A DNA stretch of 64,000 bases from Calendula officinalis. Its lineage: Eukaryota > Streptophyta > Magnoliopsida > Asterales > Asteraceae. Position 1 is the first letter of the stretch, and the number at the start of each line of letters is the position of its first letter. Below are positions 45,090 through 55,046 of the stretch, in pieces. The notes under the pieces are model-generated. The model was not told the DNA's origin. It worked only from the letters and a program-made list of their open reading frames with translations, and did not search any database. Position numbers and translations under genes: made by a program. The DNA lies in contig OY970824.1 in the NCBI GenBank assembly GCA_963853835.1, positions 72,798,372 to 72,862,371 of the forward strand, read 5' to 3'.

Positions 45090-47095
45090 TGATACGATCC
45101 TAATTAGTTGAGATTAGATAAGTATCATTATTAAATAATTATTATTTAAATATTAGGTATTATCTTTTATTTAGGATTTATCTTATTTTGAATTGGTTTC
45201 CTTTTAGGATTAGGTTTGTTTGGTCTATTTACAGATCCATCCGACCCTTCTTTGAGGCAGTCATTGAAAATTTGGTTATTGTTTTTTCATTCCTAGGGAG
45301 ATACTTGGATCTCTAATCATAAGATTATGAATTAAGCATTTGACTATTGTTACTTTGTCTTTTCTTTCATAAAAATACTTTGTGCATCCGTGGTTCGTAT
45401 CAAATTGGTATTGCTCTTCGATTTCGGGACTCTGATAACTAGTTGATTCAAGATGTCCAAAAAGATTGTCGATGTCGACAGCGATCTCACCCAACACAAA
45501 ACAAAAACAACAGAAAAATTCGCGGGAATTGAGCGGGGGATGGCGTCCATGCAAGAACTTATGATCACCATGCAAACAGCTATGGAAGAACGTATGGCAT
45601 CAATGCAGGAAGAATTCCAGAACCGGGGCAGTGAATCCGACAGAAAACATGCCCGAATTATTGTCAGATTATGCTGACTCTGCAGAAACCAGCCGCCGCC
45701 GCCCCAACCCCACCACAGCTGACTGTTCCATCGCCGCCACGAACAACCATGGTGTCGACACCCCTGCGATTTGATGACGAGGGTTTTCCTGTGTTGGCAC
45801 CAGAAGGTGAAGGAAGTGCTTCACGCGGGAAGGCAAAACAGGCATATGATCCGGACTACCCGCTGACACGTTTTCCCGAGATAAACTCAAATCGAGGTAT
45901 GGGCCATGGGATCGAACAGTGGGTCGGGTCCTACAGGAGATAGGGTTTGGACTCCGGGCGTAGACCACCGTTTACGCAAACTAAAAATGTCGATCTTCGA
46001 CATGCATACGGGTGGTTCTATCGGACCAAGCGCTTCTTTGACGTACACGGGTTCGTCAGCTCGGTGGATCGATTGCGAGCAGAGATCATCTGCTTAAAAG
46101 GATAGGCTTTAGTGTGGTACTGCTGGAGCGATCGCCGTGAGCCCATCCGAAATTGGGACGAACTGAAAACAAAATTACTCGATCGGTTCTAGCCGTCTCA
46201 AGATGGCAACTTACACAAGCATTTCTTAAACCTAACCCAAACCGGCACCGCACGGTAATACGTCAGCCAATTCAAAGCTATGGCAGCCCAACTAGACGGA
46301 TCCGAACAGGTTTTGGAGGGCATCTTTATAAAAGGCCTGAAGTCGGAACTTCGAAATTCAGTTAGAGTTCTACAACTGATCTGATTAAATCAGGTCATCA
46401 AGTTGACACTCATGATTGATGAATCACGGTCCGGTTACACGGGTGATAAAAGTGGTAGCAAGCAAACTTGGCCCGAACCAACAACGGGGAAACTAAATCA
46501 ACGGTACTTCCTGCAACCGGGGCGACCCGACCACCAACAAGAGAGGCTAAACAACCATTTAGGAGGATGACCGAAACCGAGTACGTCGGAAAAAGGGCAA
46601 AAGGGGTTTGTTTTTGTTCTGACTGAAGATTCACGCCGGGCCACCGATGCCCAGAAAAAACATTGCAAGTCCTTATGGTCACCGAGGTGGACGAGATGGA
46701 GTCACATGCTGCACCATGGGATCCCGGACTCAAAATTGATTGAGACTCACAAGTGGACAAGGTGTGTTTTTTTGGCGGGGAGTAATGATACGATCCTAAT
46801 TAGTTGAGATTAAATAAGTATCATTATTAAATAATTATTATTTAAATATTAGGTATTACTCCATATCTTTTATTTAGGATTTATCTTATTTTGAATTGAT
46901 TTCCTTTTACGATTTTGTTTGTTTGGTCTATTTAAAGATCCAGCCGACCAGTCATTGAAAATTTGGTAATTGTTCTTTCATTCCTAGGGAGATATTTTGG
47001 ATCTCTAATCCCAAGATTATCAATATAAGCATTTGATTATCGTTACTTTGTCTTTTCTTTCAGAAAAATACTTTATGCATCAGTGGTTCGTATCA
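45090..47095 (+). mobile_element. Pol-less Reina-like element beside copy D
   Basis: LTRs at 45090-45402 (TGATACGATCC...GGTTCGTATCA) and 46786-47095, about 310 bp each with small differences. They share the TGATACGA/TCGTATCA ends of the 36849 element but are otherwise different. The flanks GTCTT and GTTTT are a likely one-mismatch TSD. The internal 1.38 kb contains only gag relics (MSKKIVDVDSDLTQHKTK, RLRKLKMSIFD, a decayed knuckle region) in several frames, then jumps to the 3-prime end. No protease, RT or integrase remains, so it is non-autonomous. It lies 26 bp past the stop of copy D, in the former 3-prime flank. Confidence 0.85.
45453..46780 (+). pseudogene. Broken gag of the pol-less Reina-like element
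   Basis: ATG 45453 opens MSKKIVDVDSDLTQHKTKTT with Met/Gln-rich coiled-coil-like sequence. The frame passes to 45671-45943 (PRTTMVSTPLRFDDEGFPVL) and then breaks repeatedly. GVDHRLRKLKMSIFD (about 45959-46003) and a frame-broken match to the GIFIKGLKPELR stretch of the intact element (about 46317-46360) show the capsid region. In the knuckle region C and H codons are partly lost. Confidence 0.75.
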
Positions 47096-47177
47096 GTTTT
47101 CTTTTCAGTGAAATCATTATTAATGTTGTCTTAATTTCTTAACTTTTCAGATTTTTTTCTTTTTCTATATCCAATAC

Positions 47178-47451
47178 TTCCTCCGATTCAAAATAAGTGC
47201 TATACTTTGGGTTTTACGGGTTTTGAGGCAAAAGATTATAATGATAGTTAAATAAGATTAATTGAATGGTTAGTAGATAATGAGTTCCACACATTTTGAA
47301 TAAAATGGGGTTAATGATGTTTAAAAATAAAAAGTAAGGGTAAATGGGTCATTTCACTTTGTTAAAGTAGATAGTTAGTGGGTGTGGGTCTTACTATCTT
47401 TTGCCAAATAAAGTAATTTTTCAAAGTATAGCACTTATTTTGAATCACCCA
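47178..47451. mobile_element. Stowaway-type MITE
   Basis: Starts CTTCCTCCGATTCAAAATAA and ends TTATTTTGAATCACCCA with TA on both sides. The inner part TTATAATGATAGTTAAATAAG is shared with the 54178 element. Confidence 0.82.
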
Positions 47452-49398
47452 TATAAAAAAATGCAGCAGAGAAAGTATTTTGTACCATCCATCTTCTTCC
47501 TCACACAGCTCCTTTTCTTCATTTTTACACCATAAAATCAAAAATGGTTATGAATGTAACTACCATAAAATCAAAAATCAATTAAGGAAATGCAAACATT
47601 CATCTTTGAAATCACCTCACCTGAATGTCACTGCCATAAAACAAAAATCATTTCTTCATCTTCTTCCTTCCCTCACCAAGAACTAGGGTTACAAAGGATC
47701 TTCGATTCTTTCAAATTACCCCAAATCCACATTCGAATTCAGTTTTCAGATTCTCAAATGTCATCTTCCGCTGTTTCAATTACAGCAAACCCTCCTGGTG
47801 CTTCGTTGCGCAGGCCTATACTCGCCCGCGACAAAAAACACGGGCTTCGATTTGGCCGGTAATGATGGATTTGATGCTTCTCCGGCAACCGGCGGCGATA
47901 CCAGCAGAGGTAAAGATCCCAGCCATTCAATTAGAGCAGGAGTAGAAACTGATTTGGTTTCTGCCATTAACGTCAACGGTGGCTAAATTCGATTTGGTTT
48001 CTGCCATTAACGTCAATTGGTTGCTGCAATTAGAGCAGAGGTAAATTCAATTTTTCATTTAAGAACTTCAGATCTGCCATTAACGCTCAACTAAGCTTTA
48101 AAATGTGCATATGTTTTTTGGTTTCTGCCATTAACGGTAGCTGTGCTCGCTGGAGAAGAACGGCGGTTGTGTTCGCCAGAGAAGAACGGTGGTGGTGGTG
48201 GACGCCGGAGAACGGTGGTGGTTTCGGTTTTGATTTGTAAGCATTAAATAATGTGAGCTTGTTCTTCATGAGGATGGTGGAGAAGAAGGCAAGTATGAAC
48301 AAGGTACAATTTTTAATGCACAAGATACAATTATTTTGAGGAAAGGACTAAAATACCCTTACATGTTTGGCATGCGAGGCAACTTAACGGCTTAATTTTA
48401 ACAGAGTTGGACGGAAGGACAAATATGCGGAAAATAAAAAAGCACGGGGACAAAAAAAATGAAAAAAAAAGTACAGAAACAAAAACGCAGACATTACCAC
48501 TTAGGTATTTTTAATATTCAGAATTTTATTATCAGAGTAGACTTTATTTAATCATGAATTTATGTCTTAATCATAGTCATCGTATAATTGTCAAGGGTGG
48601 TTATTTCCTCAAGAAGAAAATTTATTTTTGCAAAGAAATTTAAAGAAAGTGCAATCATATCCTTAAATTTAACATTTTCTTGTTGGAATATAATTATGTT
48701 TAGGCATAAAATTATCTATTTAGTTTATCTATACTTACTATATTATAAAGCATTTACCCATTTCATAATTAGTAAGGCTGGAAATTCAGCCAACACACTT
48801 ACTAATTATGGAATTATTTTCGTTTTAAAAAATATGCACGGGGCTAGACTCGAACCCGAGTGCTACAGGTTATCACTAAATGACCTTACCAGCTGAACCA
48901 CCAAGTAACTTATTATTTATCAGCTATGCTATGAATGTTAATCAGTTTTAATTTCCTAACTAAACAGCCGCTTGGGTGGGTTTTTCAAAATTCAAATACT
49001 CCTCGAGAATTGAATTGTCCATGAAACTTGGGAATCGGAAATGGACAGCTTGGGTTTTTTCAAATACCTCCGCATGATTCCATGGCTTCTGCCATTGTAG
49101 CTGGTTGGTTGGACGGTATGATTATATTCTCTCCTCTTTAGGTTTTCAACTAATTTAGGCTTATTGATTCATGTTTACTTTTTATTTTCCCCTATTTTAA
49201 TCTCATTTACGGATGCTTTTTTCTACTTTCTTCAGTTAATTACTTCATATGAGTTTACACGTGTCTGTCACACTTACAATTTCTTATATTGACTGTTTTT
49301 GCTGCTTCAATTCTTCTGCCATACATATGTGTTTCATATGATTTTCATTTGTTGTTTGGATTTGGATCTGAGCCGGCTAATTGAAAACGCCAGATCTG
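47452..49398. other. Spacer with a gene-start-like fragment and a SINE head
   Basis: Between 47480 and 47865 is a 5-prime-UTR-like, CT-rich stretch leading to ATG 47758 and a short frame MSSSAVSITANPPGASLRRP that ends at 47862. A neighbouring frame continues with FDLAGNDGFDASPATGGD to 47986. It looks like the start of a captured gene I cannot name. CTGCCATTAACG-type repeats (47964-48136) follow. A SINE head lies at 48836-48910. The rest shows nothing. Confidence 0.4.
48836..48910 (-). repeat. tRNA-derived SINE head
   Basis: On the minus strand TGGTTCAGCTGG (A box) and GGTTCGAGTCT (B box) are spaced as in a tRNA gene, but the acceptor and anticodon stems do not pair convincingly. Probably a SINE fragment. 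Confidence 0.5.
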
Positions 49399-49400
49399 AA

Positions 49401-49511
49401 ATGGAGGAAAGCAAATTGTATTCATGGACCATGTTTCGATCCATATTAACTGTTTTTCAATGGTGGAGTTTTAATGTTGTTGTCACCATCATGAACAAAT
49501 GGATCTTTCAA
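49401..49511 (+). pseudogene. First exon of a UDP-galactose transporter 1 / GONST5-like gene
   Basis: ATG 49401 opens 37 codons: MEESKLYSWTMFRSILTVFQ, then WWSFNVVVTIMNKWIFQ, followed by a GT donor (CAA/GTATGT). This is the conserved start of the plant UDP-GalT1/GONST5 group of the nucleotide-sugar transporter (triose-phosphate translocator-like) family, including the first membrane helix. These proteins carry UDP-sugars into the Golgi. No second exon (KLDFKFP motif) is found before the window moves on to unrelated sequence, so this is a single-exon fragment, perhaps captured by a transposon. Confidence 0.75.
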
Positions 49512-49917
49512 GTATGTCTCTTTTTCTATTATATGTGTATATAGTTATTTTGGTAGGTTTTGTTCAATTTCCTTGCACGTATGTAACTCTAGCCTATAAT
49601 CTGAGTTTGAATATAATCCTCATGCTATTACAGTTCTCATTTAATTTGTGGTTAATGTGTAATGTTATGCTTTTTAAACTGTATCAGTTAACTAGAATAT
49701 TGATCTAGAATGCACTTTGTTATACGATGGTTCATGCAATGGCCTCCAGCACTACGCTTTAATACTTTTGTTCAAAAAATGTCATTATATATGTTTAAAA
49801 GATTACTTCTTTTGATTTGTTCAATTTAGCCACTTGTTATATTTTTGTTCAGACAAATGTCATTATTGGTTATATTAGCAATCAAGATCATCCAAATCTC
49901 TCCCCATGGGACTAAAA

Positions 49918-50107
49918 ATGACCCCACCACTAAAAGACGAAGAAGAAGATGATCAAATAGAAACATGTTGAGCATGTGGAGATAACTATGCACATGAGGA
50001 ATTTTGGATATGTTGTGATATTCAATTCGTGATTTCATGGAAAATGTGTTAAAATTACCCCTGCAAAAGCTGAGCATAATAAGGACTACAAATGCCCAAC
50101 TTACAAC
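49918..50107 (+). pseudogene. Alfin-like PHD-finger gene fragment, broken
   Basis: Reads DEEEDDQIETC, stop (TGA 49969-49971), ACGDNYAHEEFWICCDI, then after a frameshift FHGKCVKITPAKAEH and KDYKCPTYN. The order (acidic stretch, Cys-x2-Cys, EFWICCDI, FHGKCVKITP, YKCP) is the C-terminal PHD finger of Alfin1-like nuclear proteins, which bind methylated histone H3. The stop, the missing piece between CDI and FHG, and the Cys-to-Tyr change in the last pair make it non-functional. No intron is seen inside, so a processed copy or captured exon are both possible. Confidence 0.75.
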
Positions 50108-51140
50108 ACCAAAAGGTGGTTTCATGGTTTCATGGTGTTATATGCGTACATATTATTTTACCGTAATATGTATTCAATAATCAAGATCATACATAGGTTT
50201 AAATCCCCTTCTCCCTTGTGTTTCCTCTAAATATTTAAATTATTTCTTGATTTATTTAGTCAATAAAGTATTGTATTAATAAACCCATTGTCTTTAGTTC
50301 TTGATAATGCAATGTAATTCTTCTATTTGAGGCTTTCATGGTCCAACATGCAAACGCTTCAACTTTTTCCCTTTTTAAAAAATCTAACAAAACTCATTAA
50401 TTTGTGGTGTACCATTGAACACATGATGATATATAGCTTCTGTATGCATAAGATTTTCACATATGTAGTAAGATGTTAAAAGTAGAATTTGTATTAAAGA
50501 TTGTTTATCAATTTATTTTTTCAAGACATCCTTTAAGAATTAGTCCCATTTTGAAGTTGTTAAAAGTAGAATTTGTATTAAAGATTTTACTTGTTTCATT
50601 TCAAAATTTTAAAATGTACATAGCTCCTAAATGGGAAGTGCACTATCAATAACTTATTTGCTTTAACCAATATGTATATATTTAAGGTTCCCTGTACAAA
50701 ATCTAAAAGTCATTATTTTTTCGGCTCAATCAGAAGAGTATGAGTCACTTAGAGGTCAAAATTCAAAAGTTTGAGTCATTTAAACATGAAATATGCTAAT
50801 ATGATCTACATGTCGAAGAGAATTACTGCCATCGGAAATAATATGATGACTTTCAAAATAAAGTACGAAAGACGACATGTTGCTACTGGGCAACATTTGT
50901 TTGTCGCAGAATATAGTTCCGGGGTACCCGTCGCCGCATTGCGCGGGTACCTGCTAGTATTTCCTTATAAGAATAGATTTATTCCTTGGGTAAATTATGA
51001 CTCAATTGTCAAACTTTATTAAAAGTAACCTCTAATTAAAAAAAGAGTTTTTCTAATATGTGCCTTTAAAAAAAAGTATGAATTTTTTATTATGTATTTA
51101 ATGAAACTGAGTTTATCCATAATTAAGTTAAGATGTTATC
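50108..51140. other. Spacer ending near a Helitron terminus
   Basis: AT-rich with no gene. A direct repeat TTAAAAGTAGAATTTGTATT occurs at about 50476 and 50560. A Helitron-like end lies at 50923-50958. The frame 50771-51022 overlaps that terminus and has no family support. Confidence 0.4.
50923..50958 (+). other. Helitron 3-prime terminus
   Basis: A perfect 8-bp GC-rich hairpin GGTACCCG/CGGGTACC (50923-50930 and 50944-50951), then TG, CTAG (50954-50957) and a following T. This fits a Helitron 3-prime end (hairpin plus CTRR, inserted before T). I could not identify the matching TC start. Confidence 0.7.
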
Positions 51141-52847
51141 CTAAAAAAAATCTTTAGAAAGTTGCAACTAAAAGAAAAAAATCTTCTCCTATATATGAGG
51201 CCTAATTTGGCTTGGGTTTGACAACTAGGCAATTCCGACCTCTCTCATTGGCCGGTTTTGCCACGTGTAATTCTTCGATTGGTCCACGCATCTCATGAAC
51301 AAATCCGTTTGGTTTTCTAAGATAATCAGTTACTAATTTGCTCCGCTAAACACATCCTTTATACCAATTTAATTTTTTTTAATTCATATAAATTCCTTTT
51401 TAAACCTCCTTATTTATCTCCACAATAAGTTTTACAAGTATATCGACTTTATAACTACAAAAATTTGAATTTGAATTTATTTTTGGATTGATAGCATTAC
51501 TTTCCTAACAAACATTCAATCACCAATCTATAATATATTATTCCACTGAAGTTTCCGTTAATATTGTTCTTATTTTTAAAAATTTAATTTCTTCTCTAAC
51601 AAATTCTTATTCTTATAGTATATATAGACAACATATAATTGCTTCCGTATTGTATTGAGCACCTCAGATTTCTCTGAGCTTAAATTTTATTCACAGGTAC
51701 ACGCCTTATTTATGCATCCTTTTATCATTTAATTTTATTGCATGTGTCGATTATTTTTTATTGTCTAATGTTTTGAGTGACTATATGCCGATTACAGACT
51801 TCTGTAATCAACATTATTTAGAAAAAAATTGTTTAAAACTGATATGATTTTTTTGTGTGTTTTAAACACATATTCACAGGTACAGCCTTCAGTAATCATA
51901 ACTCGTGGAAATCACTATTGATATTTACTTTGTTTTAAAGTGACATTTTAATTTTTTTGTGGAAATCATTGTTTCAAACTGATATTTACGTTGTTTTAAA
52001 CTGATATTATAAAAAAAAATATAAAAAAATATTCTAAATATATTTTTTGGTTTATTTTTGACAAAAATGTTAACATAGTATGTACCATATCACTGTTTTC
52101 ATTTCTTTTAGATATAGTTAGTGGTCGATCTTTGCTAATAATTTTGATTGAAATTTAAGGTTAGTTTAAAGAGACAAAGATAGTTAGTGGCTGCTTTGGT
52201 ATAAAAAAAATTATTTTATTGAGTACACCCTATTAAGTTTGAGAAATGAGAATTTTGTTTGAGACAAAAATTTAAGGGGAAAGGGGGACTTTGTTATTAG
52301 TGAGTATTATTTTTGAAATTTTAAATAATTTTCTTTTCCTTAATGTTTTATCATTTGAGCTACTGATTATTTCTCTCATTCAAAATTCAAAAAAATAAAC
52401 AGAATAAAACTTGCATTCTATCAAGAAATAGTAGATTTATAGGAAATCTTACTTTTATGCATGAAGTGGTAAAGAATGAAGTCAGGCTAATTGTTTATAC
52501 TCTCAATTACAAAACCACAGTTAGAGCATCTCCAACCAACCTCTATCATCCCCTCTATCTCTATATTTGAAGTTTTATCTTCTCCAACCCACCTCTATCT
52601 CTCACTCTAAATATAGAGTGAGAGAAAAACTCCCTCTATATTTGAAGTGAGAGAGGGTCCCATTAGTTTTAGAGGGATTGATAGAGTTTATGGTTGGAGT
52701 TGAGGTTATATTTAGAGTGAATGGACCCACCAATTATAGAGATAGAGTGATTTTATAGAGTTTATGGTTGGAGATGCTCTTAGATCTAACTAATAAATCT
52801 TGAAGTATTTTTTTCTTTTAGTTGCAACTTTCTAAAGATTTTTTTAG
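51141..52847. mobile_element. TIR element with about 41-bp inverted ends
   Basis: The left arm, 51141-51182 (CTAAAAAAAATCTTTAGAAA, then GTTGCAACTAAAAGAAAAAA), is mirrored at 52807-52847. No target duplication is obvious. The inside lacks coding frames. It holds a decayed Stowaway piece (52110-52310) and a complete Harbinger MITE. It may be a non-autonomous Mutator-type element. Confidence 0.6.
52524..52779. mobile_element. PIF/Harbinger (Tourist-like) MITE
   Basis: 256 bp starting GAGCATCTCCAACCA and ending TGGTTGGAGATGCTC, flanked by TTA on both sides (52521-52523 and 52780-52782), the Harbinger-type target duplication. Confidence 0.9.
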
Positions 52848-53358
52848 AAAAACGTATATGTCAATTTCCCTTATTGTAATTGTATTTTATTAATGAAAAT
52901 TGATATTAGCTCCTATAGTTTACCCCCATTTCTAACCCTGTTTCACTACATTTTTTTGTTCTAAAAATGTGTTATATATTGTAACTATCCTATAGCCCGT
53001 GATGAATCACATGCAACTTATAAAATATTATTTTCAGTTTGGTTATTAAATTTATGTAACCATTTCAATATTTGTTAATAGTAAACTACTATATCATAAA
53101 TGTAAAAGATAATAATCAAATAACACAATATTTGATAACTTTGAATATGATGCATAATGCACAACAAAGAATAAAACATTCATTGATAACTAATAATTTA
53201 CAACGTAAAATTTAAAAGTCCATAACACGAAATGTACAAGACATAAAAATATAACAAATGATGGGATAATAGAATACATATATTTTCGGTTGCATCATGA
53301 ATGTCTCAGACTTTGCTCAACAACCTATTGTTGCTATAGTTGATATCGACTAATATAC
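52848..53358. other. Spacer with a decayed Helitron-like end
   Basis: About 52985-53017 is the inverse of the CCCGTGATTTATCACGGG-type Helitron hairpin (CCCGTGATGAATCACATG here). Otherwise AT-rich and without a gene. Confidence 0.4.
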
Positions 53359-53982
53359 AAGTATATCATTATCGTTAGTTGGCGCAAATTTTTTTGGTTC
53401 TCTCGAGGTAATCCGAGACATGCTTTTATTTTATGGTTGGCTGTGAAGGGTAGGCTGCAAACTCAAGACAGAGTTATAAAATGGAATCCCAACAGCAATA
53501 TGATATGCCCTCTATGCAAGCAATTAATGCGATGACTCTCATAATAATTTATTCTTTGGTTGTGATTTCTCTACGGAGTCAGTTGCAAAAATTGATATAT
53601 GCCTCTAGTTTTAAGAATGATTGGGCTAGCATTGTTAGAAGTATGTCCACTGATGTATGCAGAAACAACATTAGGAGTGTGCTAAGAAGAATTGGTATGG
53701 CTGCTATTTTGTACCACATTTGGAAAGAGAGGAATGAAAGATTGTTTAAGAATGTATCAAGATATGAAGATACTGTTCTCAATGGTATCAAAGATAGCAT
53801 TAAGATGCATTCTGCAAGTGAAGGACTCAAGGCAGGTGGAAATTGTATGTTCTGTAATTTGTGGTTGATTAATATATTCCGATGGGTCTCCTTGGTTTGT
53901 GTGATGACAATGCCGAAACTCTAGTCTAAGGTATTCTCTTTTTTTCAAAAAAAAAAAAAGGAAAGAAAAGTATATCATTATC
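53359..53982 (+). mobile_element. 5-prime truncated L1-type LINE with 15-bp TSD
   Basis: AAGTATATCATTATC flanks the insertion (53359-53373 and 53968-53982). Inside, broken frames give the zinc-binding region at the end of plant LINE reverse transcriptases: WFSRGNPRHAFILWLAVKGR then NMICPLCKQL, and after a frame change ASIVRSMSTDVCRNNIRSVL and YHIWKERNERLFKN. It ends in an A-rich tail (53947-53967). Only about 594 bp of the LINE arrived. TSD, A tail and zf-RVT domain together make the call firm. Confidence 0.9.
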
Positions 53983-55046
53983 AATTTTAAACAATACAGT
54001 TAACATTTTTATTAAAGTGCATAATAAAAATTGTTTACCAACTAAAATATATGCTGCCACACAAAGTTTTCTTCAAATAATATTTCCATTAATTGCTGGA
54101 AGACCTTTTTCATGTGATAACTGAACTTGACACCCGTTAACTCATAGGCACAACCATTAGTTAATATACAACCAATATCCTCCGTTTCAAAATAAGTGAT
54201 ACACTTTCCATTTTGGAGTGTTTCAAAATAAGTGATACACTTTGAAACTTTCCTTATTTGGTAAAATATAGTGGTACCCATGCCCACTAACTATCTCCTT
54301 TAATAAAGTGAAATTACTTATTTACCCTTACTTTTACTTTTAAACATCATGAAACTCATTTTAATCATAATATGTGGGACCCTCACTCACTAACTATCCA
54401 ATTTAATCTTCATTATAATGTTTTACCTCAAAAAACATGAAAACTAATTTGTATCACTTATTTTGAAACGGAGGAAGTATACAAAGTTAATGTATGGTCA
54501 TCCACACCTAATGGAAACAAAAAGCTCAATAATGCATATGAAGAAGCACAGAATATAGGCTGTCCTATTTTTCTCTGTAAGTTGTTCGTAATTATTTTAC
54601 ACCCTCCTTGTAAGCTTCATAATTTATTGGCTTTGGATAGCAAGGGAAATGATATAAATACTTCAAACAGTAACAATGTTGATGGAAAAGCAACAGAAGA
54701 CGATCATGTTTTGCGTTTTCGGTCGCTTGCTATAAACCCAGAAAGTGTAGTAATGTGTTGACGGTGGGGTCAATGCCGGTCAAAGTCAAGGGCTTTGGCT
54801 GGTAATTTTCGGTGGGATTTTGGGGGTGATGATTTTATTTTTTTAAATATAATTCGATTGCTATAATTGAAAACTGTAATTCCGGAATGTTTTATTTTTT
54901 TTGGAAAAGATAATTTAAGAAACTGAATCGGTTTAATAGGAAACGTTTTTATGTTGAAGTCAAATTTCCGGAGTTGAGAAAATTGAGGCAGCTTCATTTT
55001 GGCGGTCCCCTGCTTCAAGTGTTTAGGCAACACCAAGCTTTCTCCA
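53983..55046. other. Spacer with a Stowaway MITE, then 5-prime flank of copy E
   Basis: The MITE is listed separately. About 54480-54770 holds nothing recognised. 54770-55046 precedes the ATG of copy E and may hold its former promoter and leader. The minus-strand frame 54770-55084 has no family support. Confidence 0.4.
54178..54477. mobile_element. Stowaway-type MITE
   Basis: Starts TCCTCCGTTTCAAAATAAGT and ends ACTTATTTTGAAACGGAGGAAG with TA on both sides; 300 bp. The left end lacks the first two bases of the inverted repeat. Confidence 0.83.

Noticed and set aside
49826..50125. 99-codon minus-strand frame
   Set aside because: It is the antisense shadow of the Alfin-like PHD fragment on the plus strand.
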